Shown: in pieces, positions 10,690-22,965 of the stretch
How positions within the stretch are numbered: position 1 is the stretch's first letter
How the letters are laid out: every line of letters begins with the position of its first letter
DNA from: Sabethes cyaneus
Taxonomy: Eukaryota; Arthropoda; Insecta; Diptera; Culicidae
Reading direction: 5' to 3'
Length of the DNA: 64,000 nt
Assembly (NCBI RefSeq): GCF_943734655.1
Contig: NC_071355.1
Coordinates: 243,745,183 to 243,809,182 of the forward strand
Translations under genes and position numbers: made by a program
The notes under the pieces: model-generated
The model's database searches: none
Seen by the model: the letters and a program-made list of their open reading frames with translations, nothing else
What the model was told of the DNA's origin: nothing

Positions 10690-11292
10690 ACGTTAGGAAT
10701 ACGAGCGTTAGGTATAATGGACGATAGGCCTAATGGATGTTAGGCATCAATGCATCATTTACAAAATTTCACTTTTCTATGAATACGCACTTGAGCCAAT
10801 CATCACTCCTTCGCAATACAATGATAATCGGGGCCACCCACTTAACATAAATCAATTTCACATAATGCTGTTTAGTATAACGTCGTTTGCCATTAAAAGA
10901 TTGGCACAAACATAAGCGACCATCTGGAAGAAAACCGTTTGGCATAACGACCTTTTAGCATAATACTGTGAAAAATATTTTATGGCGAAACCGAATGGCC
11001 AAATAACAAATAGTCGAAATCCAAATGACCGAATTTCAACAACCGTCTCAGAAGGCGAAAATTGTATTTGGCCGAATCACGAAAGTGCCAGCCCCTGCAG
11101 AAATCACCTCTATTCAGGTGATTTCAGGTATTTTCTATGATTCGGTCATATAGTATATGCTTTGGCCATTTGCGGTTCGGCTATTCGTAGGTAATCCGAC
11201 TCACTGAGTCGATTGAACCTCTTGAAGCTAACAGCAGATTGCTTAACGTCCATTATGCCTACTGTCCATTATGTCTAACGTCCGTATGCCTG
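10690..11292. mobile_element. Foldback-like MITE with repetitive inverted termini
   Basis: The left end (about 10690-10748) has repeated words GCGTTAGGTATAATGGACG, TAGGCCTAATGG and ATGTTAGGCAT. The right end (about 11240-11292) carries the same words inverted, AACGTCCATTATGCC, ACTGTCCATTATG and AACGTCCGTATGCC. The ~50-bp arms are built from a ~17-bp unit. The interior has CGNTTGGCATAACGACC-like and GGCCGAATCACG-like phrases, echoed at 3690-3780 (GGCTATTCGTAGGTAATCC is shared). It is non-coding. A target duplication was not resolved. Confidence 0.62.
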
Positions 11293-12349
11293 CTGGGATA
11301 TACCCGGCACAATTTGTGCCTTGACATTCGCTTCATCTCTTGATGACAGCCTCTGATTCCGTTCGAAAAGAGTGACCAGTTGGGAATAAGCTTTACGATT
11401 CGTTGCGTTCGCTTTTCTGTCATCTGCGGGTTTCCAGTGGATAGCCAGACATTCCACAATTCATTTCAGGATTTAACAAGCCGTCGATTGGGAATAATTC
11501 AATAAATAAGTAAACTTACGTGCTAATAGCAAACAATTTTCATTGCCAGCGAGCGGAATCGATCCTCGACGCGCTTGTTTCCTTGACGCCATGATGTAAA
11601 CAAATAAATTTCTTTTTAACAATAATTGCCTACTGTGATTTCTGTACACTTTTGTTATACAGTAAAGAAAGGTTGTAAATTTCTACTTAATAAATACACA
11701 TATAAATTCGGTATATTCAAGCTTTAAAGGGTTAAATATTGATTTTAAGTAGCTTTAAAACAATTTTAAATTTAAAAATTTTAGATATACTTTTTCAATA
11801 AATAGAAGATTGCTAACATCTATTATTGACATTCCACTCGAGGCCATTACTCAACTCTTCAGTCAGAAATAGGTGTTCAGTTTTCAAAGTGATGATTTTC
11901 AATAACTCAATTTTAAGAAACCACGAGAAGAATTTAATACATAATTCTCTGAAACCGTTTATTGAGGTGCGGACAATCCGCATGGCCAACAAAAGGTTCA
12001 ACCCTACTGACATTCACAAATCCTGCTACAAACTTGAACTTTACTTCTGACCTACAGGTGAATGGTCAGATAATTGCATCCAATAAATTTGTCCGGCTTC
12101 AGACGGCAAAATCAAAACTCCCAATGGAATGTAACCGGCCACAGTTTATCTTCCTCCAATGAGGCTCTCAATGGTATTCACATAACCAACAGCAGATTGT
12201 TTACTCATCAGTAAATTGACTCCCATTAGAGTGGAATATATTAGAAATTCGTTTCTCCATTAGGACAAGCTTCATTATGTTCCATTGTAAATTCCAACCC
12301 AACCGAAATCAAGTAATGACTTAAACACACAAGCACATAATCCACCCGT
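11293..12349. other. No gene seen
   Basis: AT-rich sequence without a recognisable element. A minus-strand frame at about 11285-11460 (ERNQRLSSRDEANVKAQIV) looks protein-like but matches no domain I recognise and starts inside the right arm of the neighbouring MITE. Confidence 0.25.
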
Positions 12350-14949
12350 TTCTAAATAAACAATCTGCACTGTCTAACCTAACACCGTATTGACAGACAC
12401 AAATTACTCATCTTCTCAACCGAAGTTGAACAAATCCGTTCACTTGCACTCGCACTTGAGTGGAGCACATTCACATCCTGGCTAAAACCTACTGCAGCAG
12501 TGCCAATCCACCACCAAGCTAGAGTGTAGTCCTTTAGAATCGTTACGTTATCCAGAATAAGAGAAAGCTCAATGAAATTTAAAGCCATCCGGAATTTCAA
12601 GTGTCGGCAAACAAATGTGTACAAACAGCAGCAGCAGCACGGGAGCAGACCGGAGGACTACGGCCAGAACGACAGGACTACACTCAACTCACGCGGGTAA
12701 ATACAGCAAAACGCAAAGAGATAGAGCGGAGGCGTAGCATCCACACAATCTGGATTAATTGAATTTACAAACTCGAATGGATAATGTTTCGAGTTGAGAA
12801 TTCAATTGGTTTCGGCTGAACGGTACGGCACGGAACGAGCCAAGCCTGTGGAAAACCGGGACCGGGGCTTCAGGGCTTAATTCAGTTCGCTGGCTGTCGA
12901 GCTGCCAGGCAGCCTAGGCGAGGCGGTAATCGCGCGTAATCGAAGGAGCATCGCTGACTATAGGAGAGAGGTTCGGTCGAATTTGTCGGATGCCGGATGG
13001 AGCCGGTGCAGGGCAGGCGGACAGGCAGGCGGGCGATATGGTGTTGACTTTTTAATGCCCATGTGGTTTGCGCTGCGGGCTTTCGGAATGTGTCGGGATA
13101 CTGTGTCTGCCTTAGTCCTTCGTCCTTAGTCAGTCAGTCAGGCAGACAACTCCGATGGAACCACTACGGAAGGAAGAACCGTAGCTGCTGCTGCAGCGTA
13201 ATCTGCTTAATGAATATCAATATTTCGCTCGTGTAATTTCGAAAGTTGTTCGAGTGTGAGCGGGTAGAATGAAGTTTGTTGGTTGGTTGGTTGGATTGGC
13301 GGGAAACAAATTGGATTTTAACGGAAGATTTCACAGTAGAGAGCAGTCGGAGCAGTTCTGGCGGTGTCAGTTTTGTTCAGAGGGTGATATTGTTTGGCTT
13401 AATTGCACAAAGAACTGAAATCAAGAAAGTGTCGTCTTCGGGGGAGAAATTATCACTTCAAAGAAGTGGTTGATTCCTCCTACGTAAGGCAGAGATTTTT
13501 GTAGATTTTAGCAGATAAAAGAATTAAGTGCTTTCATGTAATACCACGCGTACTTAGTGGTTGCAAGAATTTCATTTCGATTGCTTTGTATTTATTTTAT
13601 TCGTTTATCACCGAACTAAAATCAAAACAGAACATTTGTTACGAACAACAAAATGATAAAACTTTGACGTCGTCCAGCGAGATTTTCCCATCCGAACATG
13701 AATAATGTAGGAAACTTTTGCGAGAAACGACCACAGCAGCGGCATTCTTTTCCGACCGCTTACCCCCTCCAACGAAAGTAAAACAAAAAAGTTGAAAATC
13801 GGATGATATAAACAAGAAGGAGACAAGAAAAAAAAGTCACCCGTGTCACAGCAGCTGGTGCGATGGAAAAGTGAGCACGACAACACGGGGGACGTGCAAA
13901 AGGACTAACACTGTAAACAGGATTTTGATTAAGAAAACAAATTAATGTTAATCAGGGTAATCTACAGACCCTGCTGATGCTGATGGAGTGCTTTTTGTTT
14001 TATCAACATTTCAAGCACAAAATTAGCTACAGATTACAGCATCGCTTTTTGGAGCACAAATGACTTTAACTTGAACATATTGTCTCTACCAATTTTCGGA
14101 AGCCAATCGAATTTCCATCTGGAAAGTTCCGGTGATACAATCGGGTAAAGTAGCCTTTATTACATGTTCCACACAGTGTAAACCCCTCACGGCTCAATAG
14201 CTGTTTGTACAAACAAAGAACCACAACCCTGCGCATGTGAGTGCGAATTGCAGAAAAAAAACCTTTCAGTTGCCTGGTGCCCATCCAAGCATGCCAGGTT
14301 GTATGCCCCACGAGAGTCATCACTTCGTTCCTGCTGTTACTGTTGCTGCTGCTGTCGTGGTTTCAATGCGGCAGCATTCCCGGTGAATGTGTTTACCCTT
14401 TTCCACTCGATGGAACAAAATAAATGGTCGGAGACCGGCACTGCTTCCTTGCTATCCTCCGGCGGTGGAGCAATACGTACGTACGTCCGTACGTACGTAC
14501 AAACCCAACAGGCGTTCGCCATTCCTCTCTAATGAACAGCCAACTTGTAGGTAGTTCGTCGTCATCCTTCTGAGCCTACACACCGAGGGGATATGATCCC
14601 GAAAAACGCAGTCCCAGTAATTTTCGACGTGGGGCTAACCGAAAAGACGAAGCAACAAAAAACACTTCCGGACTGACACGACTCACGACACACGACGGAG
14701 GTGGAGGACTACACCTCTATGGCCGCCCGCCCGCCGATGGGGGTTTTATTATTTGGCGTTTTTGCACACATCCTGCCAGCCAGCCAGCCAGCCAGCGAGC
14801 GCCGCAGTGAGTGTGGTAGACAGCAGCCCCGGGAGTGACGCACGGTTTGGCCAGGCAAGTGAAAGCTGTGCTTTTGTTGTTGGTAATAAGTAGGCACTCC
14901 ATCAACGGACCGTAAAAACAAGGAATGCACACATACCTACCGGCCAACA
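12350..14949. other. Repeat-poor, GC-richer island
   Basis: Mostly single-copy-looking sequence with CAG/CTG runs (12630, 13185, 14335-14355), GGCAGGCGG runs (13010-13035), GTTG runs (13280) and CCAG runs (14765-14795). No exon could be supported. The composition contrasts with the flanking transposon DNA and resembles conserved non-coding or promoter-proximal insect DNA. Confidence 0.3.
14474..14501. repeat. ACGT microsatellite, near palindrome
   Basis: Tandem ACGT units interrupted centrally (ACGTACGTCCGTACGTACG) give a nearly self-complementary tract of about 26 bp. Confidence 0.7.
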
Positions 14950-16511
14950 ATTATTTTATTATCGCCATATATGCCGGAGAGGCAGAAAAATATTTACTGC
15001 AGGGGCTGGATTTGCTTCGAGGGTTGCGAGAAATGTGTGAGGATGATATATTGTTATTAATTTTATTAGGTTTTTATTTTCTCAGCTTGATGTGGATTTT
15101 TCTTGGAGAAAACACTCTTGTGGTTGTTTCGAAAGAAATGAAGGGGAATAGGTACATATTAATACATATTTAATAATCTCATTGTTTTGTTTCAGATGCA
15201 AGAAACTTTTTCCAGAACAATTTTCCTCTTCACATTTTCCACCCTGGTGTCAATAAACTTCGGTACATGTTGAGTCTCCTGCTTGCGAACAGCTTCCAAA
15301 ACGAGAACTGATGAGATAGTTTGAGGAAACTCAGACCTTGAAAGATATTAAGACAGCTGAAACATGTCAGCATCAACTCAAGAAACGGATACTTACGTAG
15401 AAAATCAGACCAAAAACATCGAACTTTAGATTTTGATTAAAATCGTGATAACATGGCTTCGGAAGCGGATTTACTGGAATCCTGTTCAATCCGGGCGATC
15501 AATGACCAACGATTCAAATGTGGCTCACTCGTCGATCAGGAATATCATCAGACATGGTTTGAAGTAGGAAACAGCGGATTCATGGATGAATAGAAAAGCA
15601 AAAGCAGGTTGCACTCTTGAAAGTGTTTGTATTTCTTCCACCAATTTTCTATTATGAAAACTACTTTAAACATCTGAATTTGTACACTTTAAGGGCATTT
15701 TGAGGAGTTTAACGAACTTTTAACTGAAGGCAACCTATTTACGGGATCATTCAGACACCATGTAGACAGAAAAATACCAATTTTCAACGCTCTTCTCCCC
15801 ATCCGTGGACGAACCTGGACATTGATCCCCTATCCTGGATATCCCCTATCCCCGGTTTGTTCACGTGGATATTTCTTTCATATGTAAAATTCCATAAACG
15901 TAAATGCATGGTGCTGAATCCATTGCGAAGTATTATCGGCTATGGGAAAGCCCGTACCAAAGTACCACAACTTGACCGCTAACTTCAACAAACCACATGA
16001 CCTCTCCGCCAAATTTTCAAAGGGCGAGTCCTTATGGAAATACGCTGTCAATGGCTGCCCGTTTTGTGGCGAGTTGTACTTGATTTTGAGCACTTTTTAG
16101 AGTGCGATCGAATGTCTTTGATGTACTTACATTAGCTTTGTCATTCACCAAGGATGCAATGAATTGTAATATAGTAATAAATTGCATTACTTTAACATTC
16201 AGGTTGAATATTCAACATGTATGAGTACTAACGCAGGTTTCATCCTATCACAAGAAATTCATAAAGTATGCGCTCTGGCAATTTTCGGTTTATATGTTTA
16301 CGTCAAAACATGCCTCAGAAGATGAAAATGAAACTTTATTTGAGCTTAAAAACAAACACTGATCAATGGTTTATGCTTATACGTATAATTAATTCCACAG
16401 GTGCAATTATCAGTCAAAGAGTGGCGTCGTCCGAATTTACCACATTTCATATCAGCAAAAAATGGTCGCCTGCTTCATCACTGGATATTAAATCCTTCGG
16501 TTACTTTGCCT
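14950..16511. other. No gene seen
   Basis: AT-rich, no recognisable element or conserved frame. Confidence 0.3.
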
Positions 16512-17735
16512 ACCCGAATAAAAATGTATAGCGAAAAAACATTAAATTTCACTGTTACAAACATCGAAAAACTTCGTAAATTTTAATGGAAACCGCCAAT
16601 TTTACAGCGAATAAGGGGATGATTAAGTGATGTAACACTAAATTTTTCGGCTTTTTCCCATACAAATAAAAACCAAAAACAGTAAAATTTGTGGTACATT
16701 CACTATAAGTTTTACACTGTTTTACAACGAAGTTACAATGAAATTTAACGTGAGTTCTGAAAAAAAAATTGTAGGCTTTCGGATTATTAGGACAAAATAA
16801 AACCGGCTGATTAATTACGGTATTTTATGTTTTTGAAAAGATATGATGATAATGAATTTGATAGGCTTCGAACTATTATGATGTTCGAGCCGCATTCATC
16901 GCTCATATTAGGAAAGTATTAGAGGTCAGTACACCTACATAAACAAATTCCGTTCTTTCCCATTCACGCCTTATCTCAATCTGTTAGATCCTATCGACTC
17001 TTTGTTTCATTACTGTCTTCTATCGTTCCCTCTGTCAATTGTAAAATCTACCGTTATAAAAACTTAATTATATGCCTGACACCTCATTCGATGTCAAGAC
17101 GTAAAAACAACGAGGTTGGTCTATTCTATAGAAACGGAGCCTTTCCCGAATAAAAATGTATAGTGAAAAAACATTAAATTTCACTGTTACAAACATTGAA
17201 AAACTTCGAAAAACCACATTGAAACAGTGAAAATCTTTGTAAAAGTTACACTGAAGTTACCATGAATACCGCTGTTTTCACAGTAAATTTTAATGGAAAC
17301 CGCCAATTTTACAGCGAATAAGGGGGTGATTAAGTGATGTAACACTAAATTTTTCGGCTTTTTCCCATACAAATAAAAACCAAAAACAGTAAAATTTGTG
17401 GTACATTCACTGTAAGTTTTACACTGTTTTACAACGAAGTTACAATGAAATTTAAGGTGAGTTCTGCAAAAAAATTGTAGGCTTTCGGATTATTAGAAAA
17501 GAACTAGAGATCAGTACACCTACATAAACAAATTTCGCTCTTTCCCCTTCACACCTGGTCTCAATCTGTTAGATCCTATCGACTCTTTGTTTCATTACTG
17601 TCTTCTATTGTTCTCTCTGTCAATAGTAAAATCTACCGTTGTAAAAACTTAATTACATGCCTGACACCTCATTCGATGTCAAGACGTAGAAACAACGAGG
17701 TTGGTCTATTTCATAGGAACGGAGCCTTTCCCCGA
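16512..17735 (+). repeat. Diverged tandem duplication of ~600 bp
   Basis: Unit 1 (about 16512-17145) and unit 2 (about 17146-17735) share the same order of blocks: CGAATAAAAATGTATAG, GGAAACCGCCAATTTTACAG, CGGCTTTTTCCCATACAAAT, TACACTGTTTTACAACGAAG, CAGTACACCTACATAAACAA, CATTCGATGTCAAGACGTA and ACGGAGCCTTTCC. Unit 1 has an extra ~120 bp (about 16790-16910). Unit 2 has an extra ~75 bp (about 17207-17285) containing CAGTGAAAATC and GTAAAAGTTACACTG inverted words. Otherwise the units are nearly identical, implying a fairly recent duplication. A 101-codon frame (17676-17981) starts in the last block and continues past it; function unknown. Confidence 0.75.
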
Positions 17736-18093
17736 ACACCCGCGTTAAGAATCGCGGCTAATATGTTGACAGACGAACAAGTAAGTCGCAAGCGCTTGCA
17801 AAGTGTCGTCGTCCCGTCAGTAAAACGAATTAGATTAAACTTCTCGATCGATGGTTTCTACAGTAAACGGAGGGAGAGACACAATTTGTGTCTACAAATA
17901 ACTCAACCTGCCAAGGATTGGACCTTAGATAGAGATTATTTCCTGCTTCAAAACAATTTGCATTGTTGCCGAATTATATGAAAAATTTTCCAAGAACGGT
18001 ACAGTGAAGTTACAGCATAAAGTGTTGTAAACAGTAAAATTCATAGTAACCGTAATGTTTTTACATTAATATTCGTTATGCATTTCTATGCGG

Positions 18094-18481
18094 GTACCCA
18101 GCAAAAAAAATTGGCATGTATATCTCGATTGCAACTGTGAAATCTGAACGAAAAAGTTATATTTCACACCACTTAAAAACATATAAATTCTAAAATGGAG
18201 GCAATATAGGTGCGAAAATTTTGAATCTTGCGTGGTTTTTAGAACACGCAACTTAATGCTCCTGAATATACGATTAAGATATAACTTAATATTGCAATCA
18301 TCTATACTGCTTTATAATTCGCAGTCATGAGTTGTATATGATGATGACACGCACAACTGCAAAACAACTTATTGTTCACTTTGTTTTGACATACTCCAAT
18401 CATTATACAATTTCAATGTTAAATTGACATACATACGATTTAATGAAAGCTTTCTATTACGATCTTGTGTTATCTGGGTAG
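18094..18481. mobile_element. Possible MITE with TACCCAG ends
   Basis: The left end is TACCCAGC (18094) and the right end is ATCTGGGTA (18472 onward), inverted relative to each other. The interior is AT-rich and non-coding. The termini are short and no duplication is clear. Confidence 0.35.
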
Positions 18482-18488
18482 TGATACA

Positions 18489-19881
18489 TCTTATATATAA
18501 AAATGGATTTCTGTCGGGATGTTCCTTATAGAATCAAAAACTACTGAACCTATCGGCGTGAAAATTTGCATGTAGAGGTTTTTGGGGCTAGGAAAGGTTA
18601 TAGTGATGGTTAGAGACCCCTCCCCCCACTAAGAGGGGGGATCCCATACAAATGAAACACAAATTTCTGCATAACTCGAGAACTAATCAAGCAAATAGAA
18701 TAAAATTTGCCATGAGGGTGTTTTTGGTGACAAGAATTTATTCTATGGTAAATTGAGACCCCTCCCCTCTTTAGAAGGGGAATTATGACTCCTCTCCCAT
18801 TTGAGAGGGGGGCTTCCATACAAATGAAATACAAATTTTCTCATAACTCGAGAACTAATCAAGCAAATGGAACCAAATTTGGCGAATTTATTTTATGATA
18901 GTTAGAAACATCTCACCCCTGTGGTAGGGGGATATGGACTTTTATACAAATAAAACAGAATTTTTTGCGAAACTCAAAAACTAATCGAACTCGAGAAATT
19001 CGAGGCTCTTCCATAAAACACTAGTCAATAACAAGACCACAAAAACTATCTACAGTAACACTAGATCATTCAGGACGAGACGGCCGCGAGTGTTGCCGTC
19101 GACCCGCCGTCGGAAGCGCCGCCCACTGGGGGGAGGTAACTCCCCGCAGAAATCACTACTGTCTAGGTTTATTTGTTTTCCTAGGTCTACCTGGGCTTCC
19201 TGGAACGAGCGACAGCGCGTAAGGGTAGGATCACGAAATGGTACTTTCCACGAAAAAGTTTTCCGTGAAATGGTACATTCCGCTTAAGGTTTTTCGCAAA
19301 ATGATATTCGGCGAAATGTTGTACAATCATGGCGAATATTACTATCCGCTTTCTGGCTATGCAATGAGGGGACAGGGGAGTTGTTTTCTACTTTAGAGTA
19401 GGGAAAATTGCAAATTTGTATATTAAACTACCCATTCCTGGTAACTAATAAGCATTAACATAAGCAGCAAATCAGCGTATCTGGCATTTTATAATGCACG
19501 TTGTTGTATATTTCTTTTTGACTGCATAGGTGTTGTAAATTGGCATCCAAAATTGTATTCAAATTTTTCGTGTCGGTAATTAGCTGTAAATTAGCATTGT
19601 CAGCACTATAAGAAGGTTATCAGTAAAGTAGCTGTATATTTTGCCAAAATAGCATTTAAGTAGCATTTAAGGCGACTTAAATGCTTATTGGCCTACTTTC
19701 GAATAGCATTAGTGATGCTTATTGGTTACCTGGGATGCTTTCATAGCTTTCAACTGCCAAAATGAATCATCTAAGGTTGGACTCCTCAGAAACTTGCAGA
19801 ACTCGAGATTGTGACAAAGATCATCCGAGATTCATGATTTATGTACAACACAGGTTAATTTGTGGCAATCGGGTCACCTAG
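18489..19881 (+). mobile_element. Non-autonomous Helitron-like element
   Basis: The left end is A|TCTTATATATAAAAATGG and the right end is GGGTCACCTAG|T. Block order is as in the 652-3134 copy: module repeats (landmarks 18648, 18820, 18946), the GC-rich block (about 19078-19150), GCGAAATGGTA-type motifs (19215-19320), then GATTGTGACAAAG and the terminus. A ~330-bp insertion (MITE at 19436-19734) separates blocks that are contiguous in the first copy. No helicase or Rep coding was found. Confidence 0.75.
19436..19734. mobile_element. MITE nested in the Helitron
   Basis: The left end CCTGGTAACTAATAAGCATT and the inverted right end AATGAT...ATTGGTTACCTGGG form ~20-bp terminal inverted repeats (consensus CCCAGGTAACCAATAAGCAT). 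The interior repeats the words AGCATTTAAG and TGCTTATTGG. It is absent from the 652-3134 and 35-kb copies, which confirms insertion. No target duplication is obvious. Confidence 0.65.
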
Positions 19882-19929
19882 TGCCTCTATAATTTTTACA
19901 GTCGAGTCAAGTTTTGAAAAACAGCGCAA

Positions 19930-20960
19930 ATGAAGCCTCCAACCAATCCTGCGGCACTTGTACTTTCGCCTAGATGCAAATGAAGCCTCATTGTCAATGA
20001 TTTAGAAGTTCAGCCAGGATATCGTCCTTCCCAGATATGTACCTTACTGTTTTTCAGCCCACTGATTGCCTTCCTAACCTCCTCATGTGTTAGTATCGCC
20101 ACATGATTGATACACATGACATGATTGTGAGGAACGTGCTGCTCGAGCCAAAGATGCTGATAGTATCGCCACAGCTTGACCATCCCTCACAATACTTATT
20201 CTGTTTCTACTGATCTCCATGTTTACCTCTCCGTTTAACAGCGTCTGGAAGTGCTCCTTTCACCCGGCTGCTTGTCAATAAGCAGGTTCCCAGCGCTGTT
20301 CTTACAGATCACAGACATGATTAAGTTCCTGCTCCTCACCAGTTTGTGGAAACTCCGTGTGTCGTTGCTGGTGAATCTGTCCTGTGCACCGGCGACCATG
20401 TGCTCGTCGTACCCGCGTTTTTTTAGACGGTGGGTTCTTTTTTCTGCAGCTCTAGGCTCTCTATAGCTTTCTTTGTTCTGACGTGTAACCGCAGTAATCA
20501 TGCGACTCCTAGCCTGATTCTTTTCATCTGTCACTCTCTGATATTCGGCTGTTACGCTATCTTCCACGCGTCGTGCCTACCACCTCTCTCATAGTTGTTT
20601 CAATGGCTCCTTGGATGTTCCTCCACAGCACACTTATATCTTTTTTTTCTTTCTGTTGTTCTGTGATTCGTTGATCAAGTTTTCTGGCGTATACCGCTGC
20701 CACGCCGTCGTTAATCGCTGGATGTTGAAGCGTAGCGCCCTCTCAAAGCGAGTATTTGCCGCGATCGACAACCTTGCGCGAATCTTACATACGACGAGAT
20801 AGTTGTCAGAGTCGATGGTCCCCGAAAAGACCGTACATAGATGACATCCGAAAAGTGTCGACCGTCGATGAAGACATCGATCTAAGAGCTAGGGTTCCCA
20901 TTTGGAAGACTCCAGGTGTGCTTCCGAATATTCAGATGTGGAAAGTAGGTTTATGAGCCT
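19930..20960 (-). pseudogene. RTE-like LINE fragment: endonuclease end to RT start
   Basis: Reading leftward from 20960, KHTWSLPNG, then a stop, then IDVFIDGRHFSDVIYVRSF, which is the end of an apurinic-type endonuclease domain. A basic linker follows (20235-20567: QNKESYREPRAAEKRTHRLK, SNDTRSFHKLV), then RT-proximal traces (ISGLKNS-type and MEISRNRI) in other frames down to about 19930. Frameshifts and stops are frequent. The body of RT is not here; plus-strand RT of the same kind of LINE begins at 21600. Confidence 0.65.
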
Positions 20961-20999
20961 CATACCGTTATCGTTGGTCGACAGATTATGTCCGATATC

Positions 21000-21230
21000 A
21001 AGTCCAATTTCAGGCCCAATTTTATAAAGAAATTCAAGTCCAATTTGGAGTCCCATCTTGAGTGTTATTTATCTCCTATTTATATTTGATTCAAAATCCA
21101 ATTTCATGTTTGATTTGAGCCCAATTTCAAGTCTGATTCAAAAAATCTAAGTCCAATTTGAAATTCAGTTTAAAGCAAAAGTTTATTTTAAGTAATTTCC
21201 CATTTTAAGCCCAATTTTTATTTTTTAATC
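21000..21230. repeat. Degenerate AAGTCCAATTTC array
   Basis: Reverse-complement form of the GGACTTGAAATT word (CAAGTCCAATTT, CAAGCCCAATTT and similar), strongly diverged. Confidence 0.55.
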
Positions 21231-21599
21231 AAGGTGGTGAAGCGTTTTGTGAGTAAGAATGGTTGATTGGATGATATTGCGAAACTATTATGTGGGGCCA
21301 AAATATATTGCGTAGTTCAATTACTGAGTGGGACTCTAACCCACACTCTCTCGGTTTGCGCCCAAGTGTTTTGAGAATTAAACTATGAGTACACGACACC
21401 CTATATTAGAAAATCTCACATTTAGTTTCCAATATTCCAGTCTAACCATTCGTAAGCACACACCATACACTTCGCCCGCCGACGGTAATTAGTTTTATAT
21501 GATTGCTCTTTCTGCTTCTACCACTGAGAAAATATACCCAATTTCTAACATAATTCAATTCCAATTTATTTCTCCGCTAAGTCCATAAGTATTAGGCAG
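21231..21599. other. No gene seen
   Basis: Unremarkable AT-rich sequence between a simple array and a LINE fragment. Confidence 0.3.
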
Positions 21600-22651
21600 T
21601 ATTAGGCGGGCTTTATGGGGGCCCGTGCTACTACAGATCAAATTTTTACTCTCCGACCAATCCTCCAGAAATGTCGAGAGTACAACGTGCCCACGTATTT
21701 TCGTAGATTTCAGGGCAGCATACGATACAGTTTAACGAAAACAGCTATGGCAGATAATGCACGAGTACGGTTTTCCGGACAAACTGACGCGGCTGATCGA
21801 AGCTACACTGGAGCGAGTGATGTGCTACGTGCGCGTTTCGGGGACACTCTCGAGACCTTTCGAATCGCGCCCAGCGTAGCGGCAAGGGGATGGACTGTCC
21901 TGTATGTTATTCAATATCGCTATTGAAGATGTGGTCCGGCGAGCGTGCATCGAAACGAGTGGAAGGATCTTCAGCAAGAGTAGCCAACTCCTAGCCTTCG
22001 CAGACGACCTCGACATCATTATTAGAAACGTTGGGACGGTGGAAGGCAAGTTCACCGCCGACAATAATACGAGTGAGGAGATCCAACGACGCATTCAAGC
22101 TGGAAATCGAGCCTGCTTTTCCCTTCGCAAGACGTTTCGGTCAAGGAGCATACGCCGCTGCACAAAGCTGATGATGTACAAAACGTTAATCAGACCGCTA
22201 GTCATCTACGGACTTGAAACAGTAACTTTACTTACGGAAGACATACGTGCACTTGCCGGTTTTGAACGAAAGGTGTTGCGAACTATTTTTGGCGGAGTAT
22301 AGACGGAAAGCGGAGAGTGACGGAGACGTATGAATCACGAGCTACAGGCACTGCTTGGCGAGATTCCCATCGTACACCTGGCGAAAGTTGGGAAACTACG
22401 GTGGGCCGGCCACGTCGCAAGAGTGCCGAACGACTGTGTAGTGAACTCCGTTCTCTTCAAGCACCCCACCGGCACCAGGAATAGAGGGGCTCAACGTGCT
22501 AGATGGCTCGACCAGGTTGAAGCCGACTTGCGTGTGTCGAGACGCGCAACGAATTGGCGACGAGTAGCCCAGGACCGAGTACAATGGAAAGGAATTCTTG
22601 ATACGGCAAGAGCCACCCCGGCTCTCGGCTGAATAAGTAAGTAAGTAAGTT
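21600..22651 (+). pseudogene. 5'-truncated RTE-like LINE with (TAAG)n tail
   Basis: Frames in order are AGFMGARATTDQIFTLRPIL (21600-21730), a frame-shifted palm region, MLFNIAIEDVV, then LLAFADDLDII (catalytic FADD box, about 21990-22025), RRIQAGNRACFSLRKTF and a C-terminal GKLRWAGHVARVP domain (22330-22632). A stop is followed by a TAAG tetranucleotide tail (22631-22651). The 5' half (endonuclease, RT start) is missing. At least two frameshifts make it dead. The tail abuts directly on a minus-strand RT piece at 22652, so this copy probably inserted into another LINE. Confidence 0.75.
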
Positions 22652-22965
22652 TAAACATAATCCGCCGTAGCTTATTTCGTGTAACTGAATCGTACGCCGC
22701 CTTGAAGGCTATAAACATGTGGTGAGTTTGCAAGTTGAATTCTCGGAATTTATCTAGAATTGGTCGCAAGGTGAACATTTGGCCTCTCAAAAACCGCACT
22801 GATATTCGTCAACCAAGATTGCCTGCAACGGCCTCAGACTACGAACCAGAATGCGGATGTGAATTTTGTTTGCAGAATTGAGGAGCAGTAATGCCCCGAC
22901 AATTGCTGCATTTGAGTCGGCGGTTCTTTTTGTTACATTGGGCATATGATAGGGCATAAATAAAG
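22652..22965 (-). pseudogene. RTE-like LINE RT fragment
   Basis: Minus-strand residues GQMFTLRPILDKFREFNLQT, HHMFIAFKAAYDSVTRN (RT motif A region) and, further 5', CSNCRGIT. Frameshifted around 22800. The continuation on its 3' side is replaced by the plus-strand LINE that ends at 22651. Confidence 0.65.

Noticed and set aside
18489..19881. A LINE 3' UTR instead of a Helitron
   Set aside because: The ends are TC and CTAG at A|T junctions without target duplication or poly-A, and four copies share the 3' terminus.
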